The notes: generated from the letters alone by a model not told the origin. Shown: positions 11,157 to 22,001, numbered from the stretch's first letter. The stretch: DNA of 27,500 bases from Trachelipus rathkii (GCA_015478945.1 JABUQX010141828.1:7501-35000); one strand, 5' to 3'. Numbers and translations are program-made.

Positions 11157-11385
11157 AAGGATAGAAAAAAAAACCATATTTTGAACTTTGTTTTTGTTTA
11201 AAAACCAAAGCACCTTTTTTTTTTGGGTTTATTTGTTTACATTTAAAATCCATATTTTTAATTTTTTTTTTTTTCATTATATTGTATTTACATCATTCAC
11301 TTGTCTTTTTTATGTTTTTTGAACCCAAATATTTATTTTAAACAAAGAAGAAGTAATTTAATTTAAACAAGATATTATATATACA
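11156..11385 (+). repeat. T-rich repeat copy 2
   Basis: It begins AAAGGATAGAAAAA, carries TTTTTTGAACCCAAATATTT near 11315 and ends with AATTTAATTTAAACAAGA. The left half has diverged from copy 1 through T-run changes. It is probably a duplicated AT-rich element that carried its flanking TA array with it. Confidence 0.55.
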
Positions 11386-11510
11386 TAACTTAATATATAT
11401 ATATATATATTTATATACCTCATACTATATATATGGCCGTTCCTACCGGTATAGACCTTACATATTTTGTTCACCTATATAAACTTCACCTCTGTACTAT
11501 ATCTACTATG

Positions 11511-11556
<46 letters not shown>

Positions 11557-11588
11557 CATATCCTATATATATATATATTTACCTCTTA

Positions 11589-11633
<45 letters not shown>

Positions 11634-11809
11634 ATATATATATATATGCTATATATATAATATATATATATATATATACCATATATATACTGGTATATCA
11701 AAATTAATAACCTTAACAATATACACTTACTATATATATATATATATACCTGTATTTGGAAAACAAGATACAAACAAAAAACATGTGGCTTTTTCTTACC
11801 CTTTATATA

Positions 11810-11884
<75 letters not shown>

Positions 11885-11905
11885 CGCTGCCATATGCTAC
11901 CACCT

Positions 11906-11933
11906 GCTGCACCACCTGCTGCTGCTGCTGCTA
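11906..11933 (+). repeat. Short (CTG)n tract
   Basis: CACCTGCTGCACCACCTGCT is followed by four further CTG triplets, sitting between a TA array and the left edge of the hAT remnant. Confidence 0.6.
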
Positions 11934-12040
11934 TATCTATGCGCCATTAGTGATGCGCGGGTGTATGTCATTTTTCGCATCCGCGGTGCGGGATGCGTAG
12001 ATGATGCCCAGGATGCGGATGTTTGTATAACCTTATAACA

Positions 12041-12042
<2 letters not shown>

Positions 12043-12136
<94 letters not shown>
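12043..12136. repeat. (TA)n array inside the hAT element
   Basis: About 47 uninterrupted TA units between the left GC-rich end and the hATC domain. Confidence 0.97.
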
Positions 12137-12138
<2 letters not shown>

Positions 12139-12271
12139 TAGTCACAATTTATTAATATAATTTTTACCAGGGTGCCGGACCGGGACTAAAACTCCAAATG
12201 GAACCCACCAACCTCTTTCCCCACCCTCCGACCTTAATGAAAGAGAGATTTTTACATGGATTATAAACTTT

Positions 12272-12720
12272 TTAAATTGAAATATGGGAAGGTTGTGTGC
12301 TTGAGAACATCAATTTTTCTGCCTTTTCTGTTTCTGCTGAGAGTCTGTTTCTCTTTTCATCATATATTAGCCCAGCATTGCTAAATACTCTCTCACTTGG
12401 AGCACTAGTTGGAGGACAGGCCAGGTATTTCCTTGCAAGTTTACTTAAGCGTGGGTAAACATTTGCATTTTGCTTAATTAACGCTCCACCAACTGATAGG
12501 ATCGTCATTTGATTTGTATCTAGTCCGTTTTTCTTGGTGATAGTTTTCTTTAATCATTTGCACTGCATCTTTTGATAATGCGTGTGTTTCTTCTCACTAC
12601 TGGGCTATAGAAATTCTTCCAGTGAATCTGTTGTTGATTTTGTAGAAAATGTTGGTTCTGCATTATTTCATTTTTTTTTTTTTTTTCCTTTTTAATGGAT
12701 GGCTAATTAATAGGCTGTTC
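12272..12720 (-). pseudogene. hAT transposase C-terminus with dimerisation domain (copy A)
   Basis: On the minus strand the frame ending at 12272 reads [20 protein letters not shown], then [20 protein letters not shown]. This is the hallmark hATC dimerisation signature (Y-P-x-L-x-x-L-A-x-x-Y-L, [11 protein letters not shown]-x-x-L). A TAA follows shortly after the domain, as in intact family members. Upstream, the hAT W-W motif (ISWWSV, near 12494) is in a different frame because about four extra bases (TAAG-like) lie near 12470. The stretch 12541-12720 is further frameshifted and holds a poly-T expansion at about 12670-12686. Similarity to BED-finger hAT transposases (ZBED-like) is clear, so the call is strong although the gene is dead. 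Confidence 0.88.
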
Positions 12721-13007
12721 AAGTATTTCCCTGCAAGTTTACTCAAGCGTGGGTAGACATTTTTAACACTCCACCAACTGATTGGATCATCATTTGAATC
12801 TAAACATCGTTTTCTTGGTGATAGTTTTTCAATCATTTGCACTGCATCTTTTCTTAATGCGTGTGTTTCTTCTACCGGACATAAATTATACCAGTGAATC
12901 TGTTATTGATTTGCTTGTAGAAGGTGTTGAACTTTGTTTTCCTTATAATGGGTGGCAATTAATAGGGTATTCGGATTGGGGAGTTTTTCAGCTGCAACAC
13001 ACAAAGT
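12721..13007 (-). pseudogene. hAT transposase segment, tandem duplicate (copy B)
   Basis: Read on the minus strand, one frame gives LPNPNTLLIATHYKENKV, then after one in-frame [41 protein letters not shown] and [14 protein letters not shown]. The product is a hAT transposase segment from the region before the W-W motif into the first hATC helix. It stops abruptly at GKYL at 12721, where copy A begins with the homologous upstream end. Copies A and B are therefore a direct tandem duplication of roughly 255-300 bp, sharing landmarks such as TCCACCAACTGAT and CAATTAATAGG-type words. Copy B is better preserved: it has one stop codon and lacks the four-base insertion, so it is closer to the ancestral reading frame. 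Confidence 0.82.
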
Positions 13008-13130
13008 AACGATTTAACTTGTTTTAATATTATTACAAAAAAAAATTTAATTCATAACGAATCTAAGTAAGTTGCAATAGTATGAAGGTCATTAATTTCC
13101 ACATAAAACGTTTTTCTACCTCTAGTTTAA

Positions 13131-13276
13131 TTACATCTTTTTGTTCTTTTTAAACAAATGTATTTTCTTTAAAAGATGGTTCAAAAATGCTTCCTTAGCG
13201 TTGAAAATGGTATCACATAAGAGACAGAAGCTGTAGAGGCGCTGATTTTTTATTAGTTTCTTCAAATGGTTTCAAT
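13131..13276 (-). pseudogene. C2H2/U1-type zinc-finger remnant
   Basis: On the minus strand a short frame reads QRLYSFCLLCDTIFNAKEAF then LNHLLKKIHLFKK, ending ATG-TAA at 13131-13136. The spacing C-x2-C-x12-H-x5-H is that of U1/matrin-type or BED-like C2H2 fingers. It lies on the same strand and on the N-terminal side of the hAT copies, within the GC-rich ends. It could be the DNA-binding finger of the same transposase brought close by deletion of the middle. A TGA precedes the frame by two codons. The fit to a finger is good, but the element's identity rests on position only. Confidence 0.42.
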
Positions 13277-13658
13277 AGCTTAATACGAGTGTGATATGAT
13301 GTCATTTTCCAAATTAATAAGTTTGTTAACTTTGGAATCTGGCGTACGAAGCAAGAATTTCTTTGAGCAATACTTCTTTTACATCATATGAAGTGTATTA
13401 TTAAGCGAGTTGGAATGTCTTTGATAACATTAAGACTATATGGAATATCAAGCCGTTTTGAATTGCTTTCAACTCATTTACATTTTTATTTTCATTTTCT
13501 TTTTAAGATTCATCTTAAGTATTTTTATTATAAAATTCTTTTTTATAGATCTCGACAATAAACATCCGCACACCCAACATCCACCAAGGGCAAGCGGTTC
13601 GGATGCGCGGATCTTTAATATGTGTGCGAGATGCGGATGCGGATGCGGGGATGTTACC

Positions 13659-13711
13659 TATATATATATATTAATATACTTATATATATATACTATATAT
13701 ATATATTACTA

Positions 13712-13790
<79 letters not shown>
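13659..13790. repeat. (TA)n array
   Basis: An almost pure TA array from about 13700 to 13788, with imperfect TA at 13659-13700. It abuts the right GC-rich end of the hAT remnant. Confidence 0.95.
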
Positions 13791-14340
13791 TTACAAATTA
13801 TATTCACATTATTCACTAGTTATTGCTAATTTAAAAAAGTTTTCTTTAATTCAAAATTAAATTCTATGATTAACTATAGTATTTCAAGTTAGTTTTTTTA
13901 TTGAAGTATTAGAATTTAAATATTAATTTTTGGTATCTGAAATGTGCATTAAGAACAAATAAATGTTTATTTTAATTTTTTTTTAAATAAAACGAGTGTT
14001 TTATTAGATTCCTAGGTAGGAAAAAAAACAACTTGTAAAAAAATTAAATTCACGAATATGTATTGTACACTGTCTTCAAATTTTCTCTCCACTTTTTCGG
14101 AGAAGCACGAGCAGTCACTTTTTATAATTGATTGAAAAATAGCATTATTCAATGGCAACGATTCTTACACTTTTTTTTATATTTTAAATAATCTTTTATA
14201 TTTATTATGTAATATTTTCTTTCATATATGGCCAATTTTCGCTAAAAATAAGAGGAATTTGCTATCGTAACTTTATGAAATTAGGAAGAAAATCGATCGT
14301 TTCTATATAGTAGATAAGATTGCGACGTCTACAACATACA
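13791..14340. other. AT-rich sequence with no recognised feature
   Basis: T-rich and A-rich low-complexity DNA. No open frame, repeat or transposon motif is supported. Confidence 0.6.
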
Positions 14341-15326
<986 letters not shown>

Positions 15327-16657
15327 AAAAATTCGTGCTTTTATATATTTCATCTCGGAATGACAAAAAATCAGCCCTTCGAGACCCTAAAAACTTTTCT
15401 TCGTTGGAAATACCTCAATCTTTCTGGTTCTTCTACCTCAAACTCTTTCTGACATTTTGAAATTTTAAAATGTCAACTCCAACTTTGCTTCTTCCTCACT
15501 CTCTTCCTCCTCTTGGATCTCTGTCGGTAATGCTGTTGTTGTTTTAACACCTGCTAAAGCTTGAACCTTTTCTCAAACTTTTCCCTCTAATTCCATTGTA
15601 GACGGTTCCAGAGCTATTTATCCTCTCCGCTTCCTTTCAGTCCATTAAAATGTTATTTCTGCACTCTCTTAGCTTAACACTAAGAATGCGGAAATTCCTA
15701 AAGTCATCCCTCCAGAGGTCTTCAAAACTTGTGCTTCTGAGCTTGTACCCTGCCTTGGTAAGCTGTGTCCTCACAGCCTATCGACTTCAACCTTTCCCTC
15801 CTGCTGAAGAGGTCATTCATCCAGCATGTGTTGAAGACGCGGGACCTCAATCAACAATCCATCTATCGTCCTATCGCTTTAATCGCTGTTCTTCCTAAAT
15901 TTTCGAATTTATTCTTATCAAAAAGATTTAGAAACATCTTCAATCTTCTAATCTTATCTCTGATTGCCAGTATGGTTTATATAAGAAGCGCTAGACTAAA
16001 GATCTTTTTTCCTTTTTCTCTAACTCTTGTTCTTCTGCTCTTCCGCATTTCGGTGAATATATCGAAGGCTTTCGATAAAATCTGGTCAAAAGCTTTAATT
16101 TTTAAACTTTCCATTTTCGATATTTATCCTTCAATTTGTAACCTTCCCTTGAATTGGGTTTCAGTCGTTCTATGGCTGCTGTTGTGGATAACCATCATTT
16201 ATTCTTTTAATCTATCAATAGTTTTGTTCCTCAGAATTCTGTTCTATTCAAAACTCTTTCTCTATTTTGCATTAATGATATATATCCAATTACTGTTCCT
16301 CCTATCCACTCTTAAGCAGATAACTACACACATCATAGCTACTTGCAATTTGAAAGACAAATAATTCAACATCAAATAAATGATGTTAGGAGGGTAGCCT
16401 TGAAGCAATAGACCACTAATCTTTCCCGTACATATAGTTGTGTTAAAGAAAACATTATTGTTTTCAATGCCACTATCAATAACGTAGTGTCCTTGTCTAT
16501 CTACTTGACATAATATTTCACACAACAATAATATCCTTTTTGAAAACACATTACTAAATTTCTTCTGTTCTTAATATTCTTGATATTTTCTTTTCTCGCC
16601 ATATTTCTTTGAAAGATCACATAATGTTCTTTCTTACAAGTTTCTAGTTAGTTGAAT

Positions 16658-16665
16658 GCTTTGAG
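16658..16665. repeat. Left target-site duplication of the MITE
   Basis: GCTTTGAG, identical to 16839-16846 on the other side of the MITE. Confidence 0.93.
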
Positions 16666-16838
16666 CAGGGTTGTGAAGTCGGAGTTGGGGAGTCGATAAT
16701 TTTGAAGAGAGTGAAGTTGGAGTCGGAGTCGGAGTCGATAATTTTGAAGAGGGTGGAGTCGGAGTCGAAGTAGGTAATTTTCAAGAGAGTGGAGTCGGAG
16801 TCGGAGTCATAAAATTTTGAGCTGACTCCACAACCCTG
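16666..16838. mobile_element. 173-bp hAT-type MITE with 8-bp target-site duplication
   Basis: The element begins CAGGGTTGTGAAGTC and ends GACTCCACAACCCTG. These form 15-bp terminal inverted repeats with one mismatch. It is flanked by identical GCTTTGAG copies at 16658-16665 and 16839-16846. A CAGGG start plus an 8-bp duplication is diagnostic of the hAT superfamily. The interior is about three degenerate units of GGAGTCGGAGTCG plus AGTCGATAATTTTGAAGAG, with no coding capacity. Removing the element and one GCTTTGAG restores an in-frame LINE reading (NALRSLRNFF), which confirms the boundaries. Confidence 0.93.
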
Positions 16839-16846
16839 GCTTTGAG
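16839..16846. repeat. Right target-site duplication of the MITE
   Basis: GCTTTGAG, identical to the left copy and directly continuing the LINE reading frame. Confidence 0.93.
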
Positions 16847-17350
16847 GAGCCTTCGGAACTTCTTCTCACCACCCCAGTTGCTATCTCTACATAAGGCCAT
16901 TGTTAGCCTTTGTATGGAGTATGAATCACATATCCAGGGTGGTTCCACATATATATTTCTCTCCTTGATAAATTGTAGACTTGTTAGCTCTCCTACTCTC
17001 ACTACCTTTCTCCAATTTTTCTAGCAGTCGAACTGTTGCATCACTCTCCTTATGATAATGCTATTACAATTTATATCGTTCTTCTGAATTTTCTAGTCTT
17101 GTACAAACAACCTTTTTTGAAGAGGGCTCCTACGACTCCTTTCAACTCTTAGACCCAGATTTAACTGCTATGCTCAATCTTACATGTGCTCCACTGGTAA
17201 AGTCTGGAACACACTCTCTTTATCTATTTTTCTAACTTCCTTTGATTTGTACAATTTAAAGTGTCGCGTATCGGAGCATGTCAGGACCAATTTTTGCAAA
17301 AAAAAAAAAAATGTGAAATTTAGTAACCCTCTGCCCTTTTGCCCACTGGA

Positions 17351-18176
<826 letters not shown>

Positions 18177-18179
<3 letters not shown>

Positions 18180-18230
18180 TAGTAACAGATGGATTTCGGA
18201 GCACGGTCCATTTTTGTATCACCCTGACCT
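18177..18230 (+). repeat. Left terminal inverted repeat
   Basis: This segment matches the reverse complement of 27050-27102 with few mismatches over about 50 bp, including GGAGCACGGTCCATTTTTGT and CACCCTGACC. Confidence 0.9.
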
Positions 18231-18400
18231 TTTTTTGACCGCGACCTTTTTGACCTTGACCTTTTTGGGCAACCTGAATTTTTTACCTTAACTTTTTTTG
18301 GGCCTTGACCTTTTTGGGCCTTTACCTTTTTTGGCAACCGTAATTTTTTGGCAACCCTAATTTTTTGGCAACCCTATTTTTTGGCAACCCTAATTTTTGC
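18228..18400 (+). repeat. GACCTTTTT / GGCAACCCTAATTTTT repeats, left arm
   Basis: Short degenerate units (TTGACCTTGACCTTTTTGGG, then GGCAACCCTAATTTTTT) recur about ten times. The right arm holds the inverse set at 26850-27050. Direct repeats of AAGGTCAAGGTCA type are prominent. Confidence 0.8.
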
Positions 18401-18530
18401 AACCCTTCGAAGAAGGGTTGCGCCAAACGGTTGCGTAAGCAACCGTTGTACGTACCCCACCCTAATTTTTTCGACCAAACCTTTGGTCATCCATGGGTCA
18501 ATTTTGGCCCACCCTAATTTTTGGCCACCC

Positions 18531-18975
18531 TTTAGGGGCTTAGCCCTATTTTTTGATGTCTTTACCTTGTTTGACCATGATATTTCTCCTAAAGCTTGCC
18601 AGATACCATGGGTCAATTTTGACCCACGGTACTTTGTCCCCCTTAGGGGCTTAGCCCTTTTTTGATGTCTTAACCTTTTTTGACCATGATTTTTCTCCAA
18701 AGCTTTACAGATACCATGGGTCAATTTTTGACCCACGGTAATTTTTTTCCTTCCTTTAGGGGCTTAGCCCTTTTTGATGTCTTAACCTTGTTTGACCATG
18801 ATATTTCGGCCTTGACCTTGCCAGATACCATGGGTCAATTTTGACCCACGGTAATTTTTTGTCCTTCCTTTAGGGACTTAGCCCTTTTTTGATGTCTTAA
18901 CCTTGTTTGACCATGATATTTCGGCCTTGACCCTGCCAGATACCATGGGTCAATTTTGGCCACTCGTGTCCCACC
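18531..18975 (+). repeat. Four tandem copies of a 111-114-bp repeat with an inner palindrome
   Basis: Units start near 18531, 18642, 18755 and 18869. Each runs TTTAGGGGCTTAGCCC, then TTTTTTGATGTCTTAACCTT, TTTGACCATGATATTTC, AGATACCATGGGTC and ACCCACGGTA. GGGTCAATTTTGACCC (7-bp arms, 2-bp loop) is perfect in units 1 and 3 (18610-18625 and 18832-18847), has one extra T in unit 2, and is lost in unit 4. The right arm keeps only part of one unit near 26690-26760. Confidence 0.92.
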
Positions 18976-19375
18976 CTTCACATATTTCGTTCCTAACTTG
19001 AACGTATGTATCTAGTGATGTTCTATTAGTGTTCTATGATTATTCCATGATGCCTGGTGAGTAGTGAGTACCAAGCGAGTGCCAATGAGTGCCAATGAGT
19101 GCCAAGTAAGTGCCAATGAGTGATGAGTGCCAATGAGAGCCAAGTGAGTGCCAATGAGTGCCAATGAGTGCCAAGTGAGTGCCACATAGTGCCGAGTTGC
19201 CACAGTGCCAACTGAGTGCCACTTTTTTCAAGCCTTTTCTAGCCTCCCCTGAGCCCCGAATAGCCCTAATATGGGTATCTACCCCTAGGTAATAAGGTAT
19301 GAGGATTCGATTGGTGTATATTACAAGTTGCTAGGATGCTTCCTACTATGAGTTAGTCTTTTTCTAACACTTATA
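18976..19375. repeat. Left-arm-specific DNA with a 10-bp GAGTGCCAAT minisatellite
   Basis: About 15 units of GAGTGCCAAT/GAGTGCCAAG variants occupy 19055-19222. The flanking sequence (18976-19054 and 19223-19375) is unique. I find no counterpart in the right arm, so this block was gained on the left or lost on the right. Minus-strand frames rich in LALIGTHW are translations of the repeat. Confidence 0.85.
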
Positions 19376-19640
19376 CACACTATGTCACTTATACACACAT
19401 AAACTATGACACTTATACACACATTCACTATGACACTTATACGCATAGACACTTTACACTCGTCCTAAATATCATCTTTATTATTGACTCACACTCACAC
19501 ACTTGATATTTGATGCCTCAACTTTGATGCATCAATCTTGATCCATCAAAAATTCATGCGTCAGCATCGATGCCTCATCATTGATGGATGATGCCGCAGC
19601 ACATACATTTTCTAACCCCTAGCCTTTCTACCTACAACAA
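19376..19640 (+). repeat. CACTTATACACAC and GATGCCTCA repeat blocks, left arm
   Basis: CACTTATACACACAT-type units (19370-19450) are followed by GATGCATCAA/GATGCCTCA variants (19500-19600) and CTAACCCCTAGCCTTTCTAC. The inverse order and orientation occur at about 24540-24830. Confidence 0.85.
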
Positions 19641-19702
19641 AAATAGAACAGCAGCTAATACTGATGTCTCTCTCCCTAGTTCATAAGTTCGTACCATCAG
19701 GG

Positions 19703-19828
19703 CTGCATGCGCCCTCCGCGCGAAGGCTGCCAACCCCGCACCCGCAGGTGCGACCCGCCGCGTCTCCGCCCGCCGCGTTCCCGCCCGCCGCGTGCGCCCG
19801 CAGGCGCAATATTCCCGCGCGAATGAAA
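19703..19828 (+). repeat. CpG-dense GC island, left arm
   Basis: An abrupt GC-rich block in AT-rich surroundings with three near-tandem CCCGCCGCGT units and edges GCGCCCTCCGCGCGAAG and ATTCCCGCGCGAATG. The inverted partner is at 24311-24480. CpG is abundant, unlike the rest of the window. Confidence 0.85.
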
Positions 19829-20165
19829 AATATATATACTATAAGTCATTCATTTTTATTTCATACTTAAACATTTCAAAGAATTTCTTTTCAAATATAC
19901 TATGAGTCATTCATTTTTATTTCATACTTAAACATTTTTATTAAAAACATTTTCGCGAACCTAAAACTGTAACTCATTACAGACCTATTATTTAACACAT
20001 ATATTTATTAACATTATTTTTACTTAATACTTTTTTACTTAATACTTTTTAATTTATAAATTTTTAAAAATTGTATGTAAGAAGAAAAATCCAGAGTGTC
20101 TGATATATAATCATTTTATTTTAATAAAATTGTACGAAATTTTATTAAAAACATAAACTTTACAT
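19829..20165 (+). repeat. Conserved AT-rich block of the left arm
   Basis: It matches the reverse complement of about 23985-24310 almost base for base. Landmarks are ATGAGTCATTCATTTTTATT repeated twice, TTTTCGCGAACCTAAAACTG and CCAGAGTGTCTGATATATAA. This is the best-conserved part of the inverted pair. Confidence 0.9.
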
Positions 20166-20880
20166 ACCTTAAAGCAGTAAATCAGTAAATCAATAGAGGT
20201 GTTACCTAACAACAAAGGGATTAGTATGCTTTTTTTTACTGTTTTACTGCTTTAACTCATGTTTTACTGCTTTAACTCATATGTTTTACTGCTTTAACTC
20301 ACATTTTTATTATTATTAACATTACATACCTAAAGCAGCAAATCAGCAACCAATAGAGGTGTTACCTGAACAATTCCAAGGGATTAGTATGCTTTGTTTT
20401 ACTGCTTTACTGCTTTAACTCTTCTGCTTTACTGCTTTAACTCACTGCTTTAATGTTTTAACCTCACATACAGCACATACCTTGTGCAGTAAATCAAAAT
20501 CAATAGAGGTGTTACCCAACACCTAAGGGATTAGTATGCTTTTTGTTTTACTGCTTTACTGTTTTTACTCATGTTTTACTGTTTTACTGTTTTGCTGCTT
20601 TACTGCTTTAACTTTCTGCTTACTGCTTTAACTTTCTGCTTTACTGCTTTAACTCATATGTTTTACTGCTTTAACTCACATATTTATTAACATTACATAC
20701 CTTAAAGCAGTAAATCAGTAAATCAATAGAGGTGTTACCTAACACCTAAGGGATTAGTATGCTTTTGTTTTACTGCTTTAACTTTCTGTTTTACTGCTTT
20801 AACTCATGTTTTACTGCTTTAACTCATATGTTTTACTGCTTTAACTCATATGTTTTACTGCTTTAACTCATATATTTATT
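20166..20880 (+). repeat. Array of four hairpin-bearing repeat units, left arm
   Basis: Units start near 20166, 20328, 20479 and 20699 (150-220 bp). Each contains AAAGCAGTAAATCAGTAAAT, CAATAGAGGTGTTACC and GGGATTAGTATGC, then variable numbers of TTTTACTGCTTTAACTCAT. In unit 4 AGGTGTTACCTAACACCT (20730-20747) is a perfect inverted repeat with 8-bp arms. Confidence 0.9.
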
Positions 20881-21390
20881 AACATTATGTTTTTTATTTT
20901 GTTTTAATACTTTTTATTTATTTTATTATTATTTTTATTTATTTTTATTATTATTTTTATTATTATTATATTTCTCACAAGAAAGGTAAACATTTCCTTC
21001 TTACCTGCTTAAAGGATCTTACCGATCCAGCATGTTTCAGTTTGAAATATATTTATAAAAATAATAATAACATTGATTCTCGATTCTTGTCTATACTGGA
21101 ATTACCTTTTGACCTGGTATTAGGCTTAAATCGGCCTGGGATACAAAAAGGCTTATCCTAAATTTAGGCCTAAATTTAGGCCTAACGTAGTTATTGCACC
21201 ACATTTTACAGAAAAAGGTCAGTTTGAAATATATTTTGACCTGGAATTAGGCCCAAATCGCCCCGGGATACAAAAAGGATTATCCTAAATTTTACAGAGA
21301 GAGGTCAGTTTCGTATCTGTAAGGAGTGCGGGTTGTTGTGTTTTCTCGTGATGGATTGTCAATGTACATAGATAATAATAATAATAATAA
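20881..21390. other. ATT-rich arm edge and unique centre sequence
   Basis: 20881-20970 is ATT/TTTATT-rich and mirrors 23180-23340. From about 20975 the sequence is unpaired: CTGGTATTAGGCTTAAATCG and CTGGAATTAGGCCCAAATCG lie in two related sub-blocks (21110-21190 and 21235-21310) sharing GGGATACAAAAAGG and TTATCCTAAATTT, so it is an internal 0.1-kb duplication. A short (ATA)n follows at about 21370-21390. No ORF is supported. Confidence 0.7.
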
Positions 21391-21965
21391 AGAAAATCCG
21401 AATTATTTAAAAAACTTTGAAATATTTTTAGTTAACATCGAGCGAATAATATAAATGTAAGTGAATAATTGTTATTTTTAAATAAGAACTTAGAAAGATT
21501 TTAATAAAATACATGTTATGTTAGCAGAGAAGAACTTATTTTGTTATTTTTATACTTATTACATGGCTAAAGATGATGTAAAGCAGTAAGTCAATAGAAC
21601 AAAACGTGGCATAGCTTGGTGTAGAGGGGTGCTAGGGGCTGACCTTACTGATTTACTGATTTATTGCTTTAAGGTACGTAAAATATATGTTTTTAATAAA
21701 ATTTCATAAAATTTTAGTAAAAGTTATTTTAAAACTTGATAGTTATAAAATTTATAAACAAAAAGTATTAACAGTTAATAATAAATTCTTTGTTCAAAGA
21801 TAATGATTGATTTATTATAGAAGTTTTAAGAAACTTTGAAATAATTTTAGTTATATTTGAATGAGTAATATAAATGTACGTGATTTTTAATTAAAAACAT
21901 AAAAATGTTTTAATAAATTATACGTTAGTATGTGTAAGTGAGTGTGCGTGGGTGGGTGTGTGTGT

Positions 21966-22001
<36 letters not shown>

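Larger units (their letters stand above)
10386..11883. repeat. (TA)n arrays separated by short T-rich segments
   Basis: Major arrays lie at about 10400-10535, 10590-10775, 10983-11155, 11385-11755 and 11801-11883. Many nominal open frames on both strands here encode alternating Tyr/Ile and are rejected. Two T-rich inserts are described separately. Confidence 0.9.
11948..13658 (-). mobile_element. Decayed hAT DNA transposon with GC-rich inverted ends
   Basis: Minus-strand transposase pieces lie between two GC-rich terminal segments. The left one (11948-12026) begins TAGTGATGCGCGGG and ends GGATGCGGATGTTT. The right one (13561-13658) contains AACATCCGCACACCC and GATGCGGATGCGGATGCGGG. Inner edges face each other in inverted orientation: GCGGATGTTT on the left, AAACATCCGC on the right. 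Repeated GATGCG words inside each end are the sort of subterminal repeats hAT transposases can bind. I could not define outermost TIR bases or an 8-bp target duplication, because (TA)n abuts the right side. A (TA)n array (12043-12136) has expanded just inside the left end. Confidence 0.55.
15490..17265 (+). pseudogene. LINE reverse transcriptase (broken, interrupted)
   Basis: Blocks in order, across three frames: FSQTFPSNSIVDGS (near 15570); IPKVIPPEVFKTCASELVPC (near 15693-15752); YRPIAL (15864-15881), a conserved RT motif; ISKAFDKIW (16059-16085), which carries the first catalytic Asp in the usual D-x-S-K-A-F-D-x-V-W motif; VPQNSVLFKTL (near 16220), a variant of the V-P-Q-G-S-V-L-S-P-x-L-F motif with the Gly lost; FCINDI; then stop-A-D-N at 16313-16324, where the catalytic Y-A-D-D should be. 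After the MITE come LRNFFSPPQLLSLHKA and MEYESHIQGGS, and [10 protein letters not shown] near 17202-17231, the conserved C-terminal W-N-x-L block. Loss of Y-A-D-D and repeated frameshifts mean no activity. Family recall places it with Jockey/CR1-group elements of arthropods. Confidence 0.85.
15360..17311 (+). mobile_element. Decayed non-LTR retrotransposon (Jockey/CR1-like) with poly(A) tail, split by a MITE
   Basis: Plus-strand LINE polymerase sequence runs from about 15490 to 17265 and is followed within 50 bp by a 14-A run (17298-17311), the expected 3' tail. It lies between (TA)n arrays ending at 15325 and beginning at 17352. The 5' end is missing, since the first recognisable block lies just before the RT fingers, so this is a 5'-truncated copy, typical of LINEs. 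A 173-bp hAT-type MITE interrupts it at 16666-16838. The coding region has many frameshifts and stops. Confidence 0.8.

Noticed and set aside
18228..18330. Nuclear-receptor sites (TCAAGGTCA-type) in the arm ends
   Set aside because: The words come from a low-complexity GACCTTTTT repeat; motif matches are expected and prove nothing about binding.
18348..18736. 105- and 120-codon frames on opposite strands
   Set aside because: They arise from the 111-114-bp tandem repeats; the same peptide recurs with the repeat and no domain is present.
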